Of a stretch of DNA of 64,000 nt, positions 11,591 to 24,268 are shown in pieces. The position numbers and the translations under genes were made by a program. The number at the start of each line of letters is the position of its first letter. Position 1 is the first letter of the stretch. The DNA comes from Podocnemis expansa (taxonomy: Eukaryota > Chordata > Testudines > Podocnemididae): NCBI GenBank assembly GCA_007922195.1, contig ML681981.1:9502318-9566317 (forward strand). Reading direction: 5' to 3'. The notes below the pieces were generated by a model that saw nothing but the letters and a program-made list of their open reading frames with translations, did no database searches and had not been told where the DNA came from.

Positions 11591-11729
11591 TTTGGAGATG
11601 TTTAAGGCCCGGTTGGAGAAAACTCTGCTGGAATAATTTAGTGGGAGTGGTCCTGCTTTTTTTGCCAGGGGGTTGGACCAGATGACCTCATGAGGTCCCT
11701 TCCAACCCTATGATTCTATAATTCTATGA
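10104..11729 (+). mobile_element. CR1 LINE, 5'-truncated
   Basis: Holds the 3' portion of CR1 ORF2 (reverse transcriptase) and the 3' untranslated end, finishing with CTCATGAGGTCCC, TTCCAACCCTATG and ATTCTAT-type repeats. The endonuclease half and ORF1 are absent, as usual for incomplete target-primed reverse transcription. It is the best-preserved CR1 in the window. Confidence 0.9.
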
Positions 11730-11832
11730 ATAGCAATAGGGTATGCATGGAGGGGCCTGTGGTATCATGTGCCCTTCCCCCTTACCAGATTTTACCGGGG
11801 AAAGGGCCAGAAGCCACTGCATCGCTGAGGGT

Positions 11833-12160
11833 GGCTGGGCCCCAGATCCCCGGCTGGGGACAGGGCCGGAAGTGGCCACGGAAGGCTGGGCCCTGCATCC
11901 CTGGCCAGGGACGGGGCTGGAAGTGGCCATGGATGGCTGCGTCCCGCATCCCTGGCCAGGGACAGGGCTGCCACCACTACGGGTGGCCAGGCCCCGGATT
12001 CCCCACCATGGCTGCGGGTGCCTGGGCCCCAGATCCCTGGCTGGGGATGGGGCTGCTGCTGCTGTGGGTGGCCAGACCCCGGATCCCCAGCTGGGGATGG
12101 GGCCGCCAGCGGCTGGGCCACGAATCTCTGGCCCAATTGGGCCGGAGACCGGGAGAGGGA
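11833..12160. repeat. GC-rich minisatellite, about 51-bp unit
   Basis: Units start at about 11833, 11884, 11935 and 11985, then irregularly at 12020, 12070 and 12111. Each has a GGCTGGGCCCC...CCCTGGCTGGGGA core. Long frames on both strands (up to 202 codons) are a by-product of GC-rich repeats, with no recognisable protein. It begins about 100 bp after the CR1 3' tail. Confidence 0.75.
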
Positions 12161-12249
12161 TGGCCCTGCCAGATCTGGGCCACCAGCATTGTGATTCGGG
12201 ACACGTGCCCCTGGTGCCCAGCACCAGCAATGCCTCTGGTGTTCAGTAA

Positions 12250-12693
12250 GACCCCTGAAGCTGGCTGCCCCTCACTCTGTCCCTTCTGCCCTGTTTCTGG
12301 AAGTCATGGGTCATTTCTGAATCAGCCCACTTAATTGAGTCAGTCATGATGTAGGAGCCTAATTTTAGGATTGTCTCTTTAAAATTCATGTCCATTTTAT
12401 TTGGGAATGTTTTTATGATGATCTCAGGAGAGGAAGTGGGTTAATAAGGACAGTCTCTTCTATGGGCTTTACGGCATATGAGTGTATGTTTTGATTCTTG
12501 AAGGCTATCGCTATAATCTCATATCAAGGCCAGAGAAACAATACATACTGGATATTCACTTCAGACATACCACCATACTTTACCTTTTCCCCACTGAAAA
12601 GTCTGTCCCATTAACCCTCAACTCAACTCTGGCTCACTCCCAACATCTGCTGCTTCTGTTCCTGTTCATGTTCTGCTAAGCATATCTGAAAAA
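12250..12693. other. no recognisable feature
   Basis: Mixed sequence between the minisatellite and the dispersed repeat; a 65-codon frame (12482-12679) is unrecognised. Confidence 0.45.
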
Positions 12694-12790
12694 AGTTCAG
12701 TGACCACAAGAATTTATTCCACTATCCATTTATTCCCCCTTCCATTAGCTCTGCCATTTTCCTGGCTGCAAGAGCACAACTTCACCAGTT
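12694..12790. repeat. dispersed repeat, copy 2
   Basis: Partner of 9054-9137 (shared TCCACTATCCATTTAT and GCCATTTTCCTGGC). The two diverge after the CACAAC block. Confidence 0.6.
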
Positions 12791-13074
12791 TCATCATCTC
12801 CTGTGCCTACCATTCTAGCTGCATAGCCACTCAACACAGTCCCTAAAATTTCCCCCTCCTTTCCACATTCTTTTTCCTTTTGGCCACAGAACATTGCTGA
12901 TTTAAATAAGTGACTAATTTAACTTAAACTGTGTATTGTGAAGTGTCCAAGAAGTGCCATACTGCCAAGTCGATGTTGGAGTCTTTACTTTTGTATTTCT
13001 TGAATTTTGGGGGTATTTAAATGTTCAGCCTTGACACTATTAATGTGTATTTTGTATTTAGTAATGAGTCCTTA

Positions 13075-14256
13075 CTAAATCATTAAGGAGGCTGACAAAG
13101 GAGGTGCAGTTGTTTTCATGGATAAACTGGATTAAAACCAGGAGGCTTATAAACAACTCTCCAACACAACATTCTACAAACCTCTTTCCTCTGACCCCAC
13201 TGAAGAATACCATAAAGAATTACAATGCCTACTCAAGAAACTACCTAAGGCAGCACAGGAACAAATAAAGGCAGACACATCACCAGAACCCCAACCAGGA
13301 ATATTCTATCTACTACCTAAAATCCATAAAAAAGGAAACCCTGGACACCCCATCATCTCAGGCATTGGCACTCTTACAGCAGGCTTATTTGGCTATGTGG
13401 ACTCCCTCCTCAGACCCTATGTTATCAGCATCCCTAGCTATCTTCAAGATACCATGGATTTCCTGAGGAAAATCCAATCCATCAGTGAGCTTCCTGAAAA
13501 CACTATCCTGGCCACTATGGATGTAGAAGCTCTTTACACTAACATCCCACACAAGGATGGATTACAAGATATTAGAAGAACCATCCCAGAGGATGCCACA
13601 GCACAGCTTGTGACTGAACTTTGTGACTTTGTGCTCGCCCACGACCATTTCAGATTTGAGGACAGTTTATACCTCCGAGTCAGTGGCACTGCTATGGGTA
13701 CCCGCATGGCCCCCCAATATGCCAACATTTTTGTAGGCGACTTAGAACGACGTTTCCTCAAGTCTCATCCCAGAACACCTCTCCTCTACTTATGCTATAT
13801 TGATAACATCTTCATCATCTGGACCCATGGCAGGGATGCTTTTGAAGATTTCCACAGAGATTTCAACAATTTCCACTCCACAATCAAATTGAGCCTGGAA
13901 CACTCCACACAGGAGATCCACTTTCTGGACACTACAGTACAAATGAGGGACGGACACTTCAACACCACTCTATACCGATAACCTACTGATTGGTATAGTT
14001 ATTTACATCCCTTGAGCTTCCATCCAAAACACACCACATGATCCACTGTCTACAGCCAAGCCCTAAGATATAACTGCATTTGCTCTGATCCCTCAGACAG
14101 AGACAGACATCTTGAGGATCTCTATCAAGCTTTCTTAAAACTACAGTACAACCTGGAGAAGTAAAGAAACAGATTGACAGGGCCAGACAGGTACCCCACA
14201 GTCAACTACTACAGGAAAGGCCCAAAGAAGAAAACAATAGAACGCCACTGGTCACC
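13075..14256 (+). pseudogene. Penelope reverse transcriptase remnant
   Basis: Penelope RT is related to telomerase RT and is fused to a GIY-YIG nuclease. The conserved start (ADKGGAVV) precedes a TAA at 13133; the frame is then open to 13981, about 280 codons. Landmarks are FYLLPKIHK, then in the ATG-led part (from 13397) DVEALYTNIPH (residues 42-52), GTAMGTRMAPQYANIFVG (97-114) and YIDN (134-137). The catalytic pair normally reads YxDD; here the second aspartate codon is AAC (Asn) at 13805-13807, which should abolish activity. Further stops (13979, about 14041 and 14162) break the C-terminal part. The frame resumes after the LTR. Confidence 0.9.
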
Positions 14257-15166
14257 TGTAGCAAGGTGGAGTGCCCACCCTCGGAGAGCGTGCCTGAGCT
14301 CCCGTGCTCCCCCTGCTGGCCAGGGGATGGTATAGGCCCAGTTCTGGCCCAGAACCAAAGAGGCTGGACTAGCGGAGGGGAGGACTATTTAAGGGAATGG
14401 ACCGGGCAGCTGGGGAGGAGAAGGAGAGGAAGAGGAAGAGGAAGAGGAAGAGGAAGAGGAAGACGAAGACAAAGACACGTGGCAGTGAAGGTGAATCTCC
14501 CTTACTGAGAGCAGTGAAGGAGTGACCAGCACCTTGATGCCCCCACCTACCCCTCCCTGGGTGAGGACCTGGAGGAATTACCCTCAGCCAAGGAACTGCC
14601 AGATGGAGGGGATGAACGAGGCCCTCAGGACCTTGATGAGCTGCCCTCAGCAGAGGACGCTGGTGACTCTGGCCACCGAACTCTTGTGACCTGGAAGAGT
14701 TACCGCTGGTGGAGACTGTGGAGGGATTCCCAGACAAACCCATGCTGAAGGCCTGACAGGCATTCCTTTAGCAAGGTACCTCAGGGTCTGGTGAAGGGAA
14801 GGTCCCTGAAGGAGGAAGGAAGAAGTAGCCCAGAGGGTTGTGGGCTAGCCCTGCGCAGCTAGTGTGTTGTGGCAGGCACACCACTGGCTATCTGGTGGCC
14901 CCTGGGCACTTAGTAGGGCCCTGGGTTGAGATGCAATGGAGTGGGTGGGCCTGCATCTCCCTCTCCTCAACCCTCATTGCTCCAAACCTGACACTGAACC
15001 CTGCCTAGCGAACCTTGACTGTCTATTGAACTGACCTTGCCCTAAGGGAGGGCTGAAGCCCTGCTATTGCTTGCTGCCTGACTGAGCTCACCCTGCGGCT
15101 GCAGCAGCCGGCTGCTGCCATCAAGTGGGGCACGGACAGCCCACCAAAGAGATGACCCGATTTACA
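14257..15166. mobile_element. solo LTR (910 bp) inside Penelope
   Basis: Begins TGTAGCAAGG and ends GATTTACA (TG...CA), with 5-bp duplications TCACC at 14252-14256 and 15167-15171. Removing the unit and one TCACC restores the Penelope frame across the join (Leu-Val-Thr-Thr-Tyr-Asn), which fixes both ends. A 5-bp TSD fits Gypsy-type or some ERV LTRs. A TATA-like TATTTAA lies at about 14386. A purine hexanucleotide repeat (AGAGGA-type, about 14420-14475) inflates open frames on both strands. It is related to the unit at 1847-2775. No gag, pol or env sequence is present. Confidence 0.85.
14420..14475. repeat. (AGAGGA)n purine repeat in the LTR
   Basis: About nine imperfect GA-rich hexamers. The minus strand reads as a Phe/Leu-rich run, which explains the 124-codon frame there. 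Confidence 0.85.
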
Positions 15167-15171
15167 TCACC

Positions 15172-15780
15172 ACATACAACCCTCAAGTCAGACCTCTGCA
15201 ACAGATCATTAAGGACCTCCAGCCGATTTTAAAAGATGACCCCTCACTCTCTCTAGCCTCGGGAAACAGACCTCTCCTCGCCTACAGACACCCCCCAAAC
15301 CTTAAACAGATACTCACCAGCAACTACAGACCTAACAACAGAAACATTAAAGCAGGCACATATCCCTGCAACAAACCACGCTGCCAACTCTGTCCACATA
15401 TCTGCACAAAAGACACCATCATAGGACCTAATCAAGCCAGCTACTTCATCAAATGGTCCCTCACCTGCTCATGTGCTGGAAATCCCCCCACGCCTTATAC
15501 ATTGGACAAACAGGACAGACCCTGTGCAAAAGACTTAATGCTCATAAAACTGATATCAGAAATCATAACACAAAAAAACCCCAGTTGCTGAGCACTTCCA
15601 TCTTCCTAATCACTCCATTGATGACTTGTTAATGATGGCTGTCAAGAAAATCAATGGGACATCAAGACTTCAAAGAGAAACAGCTGAAATCGAATTAATA
15701 TGCAAATGAAATTGTGTTTGAAAGCAGGGCTGAATAGTGACTATGGATTCTTTTCACATTATAACAGATAATTTGACTTC
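15172..15780 (+). pseudogene. Penelope GIY-YIG endonuclease remnant (copy 1)
   Basis: Continues the Penelope frame after the LTR: a PPNLKQILTSNYRPNNRN block, the CNKPRCQLCPH cysteine cluster, and DTIIGPNQ. The GIY motif region is damaged: compared with the copy at 29.5-30.1 kb a short stretch is missing, the frame shifts, and a stop falls in the AEHF region. The C-terminus (TSRLQRETAEIELICK) is still recognisable near 15660-15705. Not functional. Confidence 0.8.
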
Positions 15781-16902
15781 ACCCTCCCTCTGTATGCTGT
15801 TTCCTGGAGTTTGAATCCTTACACATTTTCTGATTTGCTGTTTCAGTATGACCTGACCCCATGTCTTACACTCCCCTGCATTTATTTTCATCCAATTCTG
15901 TAAGTTCTCCCTCTTTAAAGCATCATCTGAAGTGGGATATTCTCCCATGAAAGCACATGCAATAAATAAATCTTAGTCTTTAAGTGCCACAAGACTCCTT
16001 GCTTGTTTTGCTTCACTAGACTAACACGGCTGCCCCTTTGAAATTTGTATTTAGTCATTTACTTTCCTGCTATTTCTTTTGGAAATGTTTCATATGAAAG
16101 GTTGTGTATTTAAACAGAGGTGAGACAAAGTGGATCTCTCAAAATAACTATAGCTTCTTTGTTTAGCATCATCAGCCATCAATTGCTGTAAGTTCTATCA
16201 CATTTTCCATTCTCCTGGGCATCCACTGTGGTACTAATGAATTGCTGTGGTGCATTGATTCTTAAGTTGCTGGAATACTATTCACTGGCACAGCATTTGG
16301 ATAATTTCACTGTGACAGGGAAACACTTTTTCCAGTACACAGTACTCCTAAGAGGATTGAAAGTAAAATAAAAGAATATTTAATAATTTAAGGCTCAGTC
16401 CTACTTCCAGTGAATTCAGGGGCAAAAATTCCATTAAGTTCAAGGCAGCAGGACCCACCTTTTTATTTCCTGCACCAGCTTTTGGGGAGTGGGATGAGAA
16501 TATGGCTGCATCAATTAAAGACTCCTATCAATACATCAAACCATGTGTGACAGTATTGTGAAAAACTCCATTATAATCTGAATGATGGTAACCAGACTTG
16601 TTCAGTTGAAAAGCTTTAACAAGAATGCAATTGGACAGATCTTCCATCATTTTGACCATGGCTAAATCAGAGCAGAAAAGCTCCAGAAAATATAGGTCAC
16701 TGACTAATTCACTGAACTGTTGCATTCTTCCTCCATAATAATCACTTGATGACAAGTTACAAGCAAAAGCATCGAAGTGATAATTAATTCTGGTTACACA
16801 TTATTAAAGAGAGAGGGTTCACTGACTATTCCTATTTTGGGACACAGGACATTTCAATAAAGCATCCATGAAATGAGTGAGTCAGAAAATGTGAATTTAA
16901 TG

Positions 16903-17026
16903 TAGGATGACCAGATGTCCTGATTTTATAGCGATGGTCCCAGTATTCAGGGCTTTTTCTTATATAAGCACCTATTATCCCTCAAACCCCATACCTATTT
17001 TTTACACTTGCTATCTTGTCACTGTA
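16903..17026. mobile_element. small hAT-type MITE (124 bp), family M1
   Basis: Ends TAGGATGACCAGATGTCC and CTATCTTGTCACTGTA are inverted repeats. Flanks ATTTAATG and ATGTAATA agree at 6 of 8 bases. A second copy lies at 26153-26268. No coding capacity. Confidence 0.7.
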
Positions 17027-17755
17027 ATGTAATAATATTAAATATTTACTATGTGCCTGGTTGCATTGGACCTCCTGATCCGCAAAGGGAACCTAAAAGC
17101 TGCCACTCTATCAAACAGGAGACCCTGTAGCTGAAAACCCAGGTGGTATAATCATTCATAAATCCTTTATTCATTGTATTTGCAATTTAGAGCAAAGCAC
17201 TCTAAATGGTTAACACACTGTGCTGTGTAATCGAGGATTTACTGTGCCTTGTTTAAAAAGTAAGGGACTGATTCCATGGTCTCTGGTTAGGGCCCTCCTC
17301 TCTTCTACATAGAAAATGAATTTCCAATCAGCATTTCTTAGCAAACACCCCCTCAGCAGAGGGGGTTTGCCTCTTCCCATAGTCCCCTGTAGATGAAACC
17401 AAAAGCTTAGCCTCTAGAACTTGCTGATTTCATGGGTCCTGCTGCAGTTTGGAGCCAACCAAAAAATGATAGCCACACACTGTGCCTCCCCACAAGTCTC
17501 TGGGGCATTCCACCAATCCCCAGTTGCTTTGACCGATGTTCCTAGGGTTATACCTGCCTACTTTAACTAGAATCACTGTAGAAGCAGGTTCGACAGCACA
17601 CATGACCTGATCTGTGGAATCGGCAGAACCAGTGGGTGCTAAGAAAGCATAGGTTTGGTAGGTGAGACTATCTTGCTCACTGCTTTCCTTTGCTTGGTCT
17701 TCTCCCTCCAATGCAGTAGAAGCTTAGGGATTGGAAAAAGAGAAGCACGTGGGAA

Positions 17756-18204
17756 CAATGGTTTCTAACCTATTCAGTAACATGGCACACGTCAATGAGG
17801 CAAACAGTTCCAAAACGGCACACCCACTTTTTTTCAGTTGAATAGATTGCTCATAAATGCCATATTTACTATAGTTCTGGTCTTACTGGAGAAGTTTGCA
17901 ACGTAATGAATACAACAAGCTAAAAAAAAGATCAAATGTACTCATATTTCAAAGCCACTGGAAAAAAAATACATATCAGCTCAGTTTTCCCCTTTGGCCA
18001 CTTGCATACAGAATGTTCATGTTTTAGAATGAAAAAAAATGATACCCTGCTTTTAATTTGATTATTAACTTTCACAAGTTATGAGTTGTAATTTTAGTTG
18101 GCTAGAACATTGTTTTACATTGATTTTTTTTAAAATATTTTGTACAATATTTCACAGCACACTTGGACAGTTCTGATGGCGCATATACTGGTTGAAATCC
18201 ACTG
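17756..18204. mobile_element. probable hAT-type MITE (449 bp)
   Basis: Begins CAATGGTTTCTAACC and ends GGTTGAAATCCACTG, a pair of imperfect hAT-like inverted ends; internally both sides carry a GGCACAC/GCACAC block. The putative 8-bp flanks match poorly (about 4 of 8), so this is an old copy or the ends are slightly off. Confidence 0.55.
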
Positions 18205-21200
18205 TCCTGGAACACCCTCTTTCTGCGCACAACTTATTGTTGTGTATATCAGGAGGAGAGCCCAGGGTCATCCCTACTTTACTTAATGCTTATGCAGGCA
18301 AACTCTTACTGAATTTCTTGGGAGTTTTCCTGAGTCAGACTCACTGGATGCAACTCTGAAAAATCACAAGTTTTCACATTCTGACAGCATGGAATGGTTA
18401 TTCATCATGAACTATTTGACTGTACTAACAAAATCATATACAAATCTTCACAACTCCTATAGATGTGTCATGCTTATGAGAGCTCAAGGCACTGAACATC
18501 TTATAAGGAGTGTTCAGGACCCTGTGAAATCAGGTTCTTCATTTGATTTATTTATTGCTAGAATTAATCTTTCTGAAAATCTCATTATTTCTGACATTAA
18601 CAACATTTCATTACTTGGTTCCTTTTTTAGTACCAAATAAAAAGGCTAGCTCCATTTTAGAAGTTAATACCTGGGATTTATTACTGAAAAAACAAAACAA
18701 AACCCTGAAAGAAATCTTACAACAGTGATTTTAACATTAGAAAACTCCTTATTTCCAACTGTACATAGTATTTTCATTAATTCTTGGAGCTATTAAATTT
18801 GCTATCTTCTCATACAATCAAACATCATATTAAAATTTTGGCTGCTCTGGTTTATTTTGGGGATTCATCCTCACTGGCTCCACAATTTAATGTTAAGAGA
18901 CATTGCAAAGTTGAAGTACAGTTTTTGAATGCTCCTTTCTCTCTCCAACCTGCCTCAAGTTCAGATCAGAGAGTATATCCATGGAGTATATTTGCCCTGT
19001 AAAGTTCCCACAAAATGTAATAATTGTTGCAATTACATCTTTACCAATGAAAATAGTTGTTAAAATATTATACCAGTTCAGTTCTTATGGAACATTTTAA
19101 AAATATTTTCTCCAGAGACAAATCTGACTATGCATAGGGGGCTTTTTTTAAAATATCTATTCAGTTAAGGATATTTGCATGTAAACAAGATTCTTTTGCT
19201 CCTACTGTTTGTTCTCCATCTTAAGTCACCATCCTTGCTTGTGACTTTACAGTTAACAATTATATAAATTACTCTTTATGTTTCATAAAGCTCTCGAGTA
19301 ATAAAATAGAAAAAGGGGGTGGGGGATATGGTGAAACATGTTACCATACACAGGCTTCTTTGTTCATAGATTGTTTTTCATAAAGCAATAAGAAGTTTCC
19401 ATAAGATCTTTTCTGTGGTGTAAAAGGCAAAAAATTTGTAGTCATAATGGGTAAAATTTGCAAAAAAGCCCAAACCACTTTAGAGTAGTGGTGATTCTGA
19501 AATTTCTATTCCTTGTGCATAAATAAACTTTAACTTCTCCAGGTTATTGAAGAACCAAAGTTTATTTCTGACTTCCATATGGCAAAAGACTTCATTAACA
19601 TTCTCCATGGCTAAGTGCTGTCTTGGGCCTTCATCATTTCATATTACCCTAGATTTTATTATTCTTGCAATGTTATCCTCTACTCTATTTGCATTCTTGA
19701 TGAGCTTGAGATAATAAAGAAACCAAACAAATCATTCACTATGTGATCTATTCAGATACTACATCAGAAGGTCAACTCAGACTCACATGTCAGCAAATGG
19801 CTTTGAAAGGCAATGGCAAAAAATGTTAAAATAGTTAAAAATTTAATTTAAGAGATTTTTAAACCACACTATAACAGTCTAGCATCTGTAGCTTAGGACT
19901 TAGCATTTTAGGGAGATGTACACAGTCCTTTTTTCCTGTTGCCATATCCAAAATTAGATAAAGTGGTACAAAGAGGAGACAAAGTTTCATTTTTTTGCTA
20001 TCTTTGCTGCACTGAAGTGTTCAGTGACAGAACATGCAGTGGCAAGTTGATTGCATGGTTTGGAGTGCAGTACTCTCACCTCATTGCTGAGGCAGTCTTT
20101 TCCCACAACTGACTCTCAGTGGTGTACTGCCCGAGCTGAATCCATAGAGCGGTTTTCTCTTCCTAGACGTGGTTAGACTACACTGACAGCCTCTGATTCT
20201 TCAGTGAGAGCTACAACACTTGTACTTTCTAAATGGGGAGTTCTTCCTGGGGACATCAACTTGTTCTTGCATTTCTGGTGCCCTTTCCAACATGCTGGAG
20301 AGGATATGATCTGCTGCTTCCATGTTACCATAAGACTGGCCTTCAGTATGAATTAAGGGTGATCCATGCAAACTGTCAGAGTCCTGGACAATGGGTGGGG
20401 CTCGAGCCATAAGTTCAGATTTCTGGGCTGAAATCAGCACCAGAGGTCAGAACTTGTGTTGTGGCTCTAGGTCTGGAGTGAGCGTCCAAATCACAACCCA
20501 AGTCAGTGCTGGGAGCTCAGGAGCACAGAAGTAGCAGCTCACTAGGAATTTGTGATGTTAACTGTAAGTCCTCTTGTCACAACAGAGCCTATACATTTAC
20601 CCTGATTGTGACTAAACTGTAACACGTGAAAACTCATAGGATGTCAAAATAACCTATAACTTTTTGTCTGCTTGAGAATTAAACACAAAAAGTAGGCTGA
20701 GTTATTTCCAATAAAGCATGTTATATACAGGTGCAAGAAAACAAAACAGAGAAACAGAAATAGTCCAAACAAAAAGAGCCTGCTGATATGGCTGAAGGAC
20801 TTAGAGTGTGGATTTAATAAATAAGAAAAATTAGAAATGATGTTACATATGCTAAATTTGGCATTAAGGAAATAGGTTTAATGGTGAACAAAATAATAAG
20901 GTGATGAACTGTTCCACCCACTTCATCAGGCATTGACCTTATCTGCCAAGAAACTGAGTAAACAAGGTTCTCGTTAGGAAACTACCTGAACCTTTATAAA
21001 CTGTAGTGTTTGGACAGTGAAAGATTTTTATAACACCTCTAATACTTTTGGCCCTTGGTCCTCTGGTCTCTTACTGGGCCTAAGTGCTAATCAAGAACCT
21101 TGTAGGCAGCTGCAGTTCTGACTGGAGAGACCTCCCACTTCCAAAAGTGTATGTGAAGTCTGGCCTCCCTCACCCCCTAGTCCTGGTTCTTCTGGGCCTT

Positions 21201-23983
21201 CTATGCGTAGGAGGCCTAAACGTTTTCTGCCCCAGAGCCCCAGTAAATCTTAATCTGACTCTGGCTTTTGGGGATTTCTATCGGTGCCAGGGTTATAGAT
21301 TCAACTCAGTGCTTTTGCTCAGGCTTTTCAAACACTGAGGCTATGGCTGGCCCCTGTGCATGGAAGAAAAAGACAGAAGGCTACTTGCACTTTCCTTTGC
21401 CCATCTCCCTGCATACCCATGTTGAACTAAGCTCCATCTAATAATAAATATTTGCCATCTGGATGCATTTTTTACTTCATTCAGATCTCTGGAATTTTCA
21501 TTTGGCCGCTCACAAATTACTACACGTAATTCCCTAAAAATGGAACACTTGCTAAGAATTAAAAAAGAAGGTAAGGAGACATTAAATATTGTTGGAATAT
21601 GATAATATCATGGACATCCAATCAGAAAACTTCACTGGTTTTCTGACTGCTACCTCATAATTCATTGTTAGATAGAAAAGAAGGGCAAAGATCACCAATG
21701 AGAGGATAATTGATAGAGTTGACATCTTGCCTAAAATTTTACTTCAATCTTTCTTCCTCCTCCTTGTGGAAATACTCCCTGTAATGTTTGCATTATTATA
21801 GTGATATTCTTCTTCACTTCATGATGAAAAGGGAAATATTTAAAGAGTAAAAACTAGTTTCTCATGGTATCCTTCTATGTCCCTCAGATCAAGCAAAGGC
21901 TATGGGTTACACCCACTAAGAGCTGTTACATTTTGCTTCTGGGGAAAAAAACCCCATAATAATCTAATCACTGCTGATTCAGGATCAAATCTATCTTATT
22001 TTTCCTCTAAAAATAGTTTCAGATTTTGGTAAACAGAAAACACTTTCTTACAGTGTAACAGCAGATCTTATAATGTTGACTCATTAGGCTAGACCCATTA
22101 AGGTTGTCTCTCCACAGTAATCAGTACTAGTCACATCTCTTTATTAACTTTTAAAAGATTCATTTTATTTTACAGATATTGTACAACCAGTCTATGTTTT
22201 GTACCCAATTTTTACAGTATTGCCAGGCCCAAGTGTTCAAAAATCATGACTCAGTCCTCCAAAAATAATAAATTTAGCTTTATGAGATTTTAAAAATAAT
22301 AAATTCTGGGCTCATTTTATGTCTCATGCCTTCTAGCTTTTGTGTTTTTAGAGTCTACATTGTCAAACTTTTCTCTGTAACAAGATGGTCTAGAAATTTA
22401 CTATTTAAAAAAAATGAAAGTCAAAATTCTCATATAATTTGCTGATACCAGGAGCAGGGGGGATTTAAGGAAAATACCAAATTTCACAAGAATTGCAATA
22501 AAAGTGCAAGAATTGGGAACACCGATGCTAGGGAAGGGTGACAATAGACTTTAAACTAGAAAATTACAACAGAAGACTAGGAAATGTCAAAAGAGGTGCT
22601 CTTTTAAAATAGTCTGGCACCATCAATCCATTATGATGTGGAGCTCTGGATGTGGACTCAAGATTGTAGCTGTAGCACTGATAACAGGTCCAGTCACAAA
22701 AAAGAATGACTCCTTATTAAGTGTCAAGGACCTATTCCGGTCCATTTTATAGACCAATAGAGGCTTCGACCAACCTCAGGACAGACAGAGCTCATACAAA
22801 CGGAACAAGTGAAAGATTTCGGCTCTACATGGGAACCAGAATGCTACATATAAGCAGAGAGCTCCCTTAACATTCAACAACTCTCCATGGATTATCACCG
22901 TCTCTTTGCTCAGACCACAGAGACTGATCGTGAAGAAAAGTGTTTATGCTCTTGCATTTGTACGTGTGGACATTGGAGAAAGGGAAGAGAAAGAGAATAT
23001 AACAGTGATTATCTCAGGATTAGCCAGGGGATTCTTTGCCTCAATGATCCCCATTCTCTGGCAACTCTTGGATTTCTGCAGTTGCATTAACAGTGCCCTG
23101 TCAGCTTTCCTCCTTTCTGAAGGACTCCTGCATTTCTACTGAAGATGCTGATGATTTTGTTTTCCATTCTTTGTTGTATTTTGCAGAATGCCTATATAAA
23201 CTCGTGTGTGTGTGTGAATAGGGTTCATTTGTAAGATTTATTTTCATGCATACAAGCACATTTGAATTCTCTGTCACTTAGTGGAATTTTTTGCCCTTTG
23301 TGACACATAGCAATTTATATCTGTTAATGCAGCTCAGTAAGGGAAGTGGAATTCCTAGAGCCCTACTATTTTAACAATCAATGGCAGTGACATACTCAGT
23401 TGCCATTTATGGATAATTAACTTTACCCTTCCAGTGCATTTAGTTGTACAGTTGGTTCATGGAAACAGATCTACAGGCATATCATGAAACATGACAAAAC
23501 CCTTCCAGAAATAGAAATGCTCAAGATACTTTGCATGTTTCAGCAAGCTGCATTATTTTTCTCTCAAAAAGGACATGGTTACAGAATCAAACTATCCCCT
23601 TCATGGAAAAACTCACAAAAGGGAATGGAAACTCCATGAGGTTCCTTTTCTTCGGACTTCTGACAGGTATGTGGGAACAGAGATCCAAACAAGCCAGGGA
23701 TTCAGAATTTAGGGGCATTCCAGGGGCCTGGGCTGTCTGTTTGGAAAGTCTTGTGCATCTGCATCTCTGTGGGGCCCTGTGTTGTTCAGAGACTCCCTGG
23801 CTGCCGTGTTGCAATGGAGCCATGCTAATGGAGAACCTTTAACTTCTTATTACCTGTGGGGTAGGTGCTGCAGACATTATTAAAGCAGTCACAGAATATA
23901 TTACTTTTGCTGCAGGTTCCCCTTGAAGTTGGTACAGTGAAAATTATTTCCAGCTTGACCTGACCACTCTCCATGCATGCATT
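18205..23983. other. 5.8 kb without a recognisable gene or repeat
   Basis: AT-rich, apparently unique sequence. Frames of 60-103 codons (for example 22906-23142, 23531-23842 and 20201-20440 on the minus strand) match nothing I recognise and overlap one another. The best candidate in the window for single-copy host DNA, so conserved non-coding elements could lie here unseen. Confidence 0.45.
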
Positions 23984-24020
23984 GTTAGTCTTTAAGTGCC
24001 ACAGAACTCCTTGTTTGTTC
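23984..24020 (+). mobile_element. short Penelope tail fragment
   Basis: GTTAGTCTTTAAGTGCCACAG followed by AACTCCTTGTTTG matches the conserved Penelope 3' tail; the rest of the element is missing. Confidence 0.65.
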
Positions 24021-24268
24021 TCATGAAGTGTCCTTGGTGGGATGCTAGGACAGAGAACTAGCATCATGGAAGGTGTTCAATTTTTCTTTCATATGGTATA
24101 CAAGATATCAACGCATGGAGCTTATGATTTGGCAGCTCTTTACAAAACCTAAATGGACATGGACTCTAGAACAAATTTTTAAACAATCATTTTATAAGAA
24201 CCTAGAGGATAATATGGTGATAAGGAATAGCTAGCATGGATTTTTCAGGAAGAAATCATGCAAAACCA

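Larger units (their letters stand above)
13066..16043 (+). mobile_element. Penelope-like retroelement, 5'-truncated, split by a solo LTR
   Basis: Flanked by a 15-bp TSD with one mismatch, TTTGTATTTAGTAAT (13051-13065) and TTTGTATTTAGTCAT (16044-16058). It encodes most of a Penelope reverse transcriptase, then a degraded GIY-YIG endonuclease, then the 3' tail with GAAGTGGGATATTC, TTAAGTGCCACAAGACTCC and GACTAACACGGCTGCC. The LTR at 14257-15166 interrupts the coding region. Without it and one TSD copy the Penelope is about 2.06 kb. Confidence 0.9.

Noticed and set aside
11724..12334. Overlapping frames of 114-202 codons on both strands
   Set aside because: They run through a GC-rich 51-bp minisatellite; several frames are open at once, which is a composition effect.
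14369..14743. 124-codon minus-strand frame with a Phe/Leu-rich run
   Set aside because: The run is the reverse of the purine hexanucleotide repeat in the solo LTR.
17430..17711. 93-codon minus-strand frame with balanced composition
   Set aside because: No family recognised and no splice or start context; kept as unproven.
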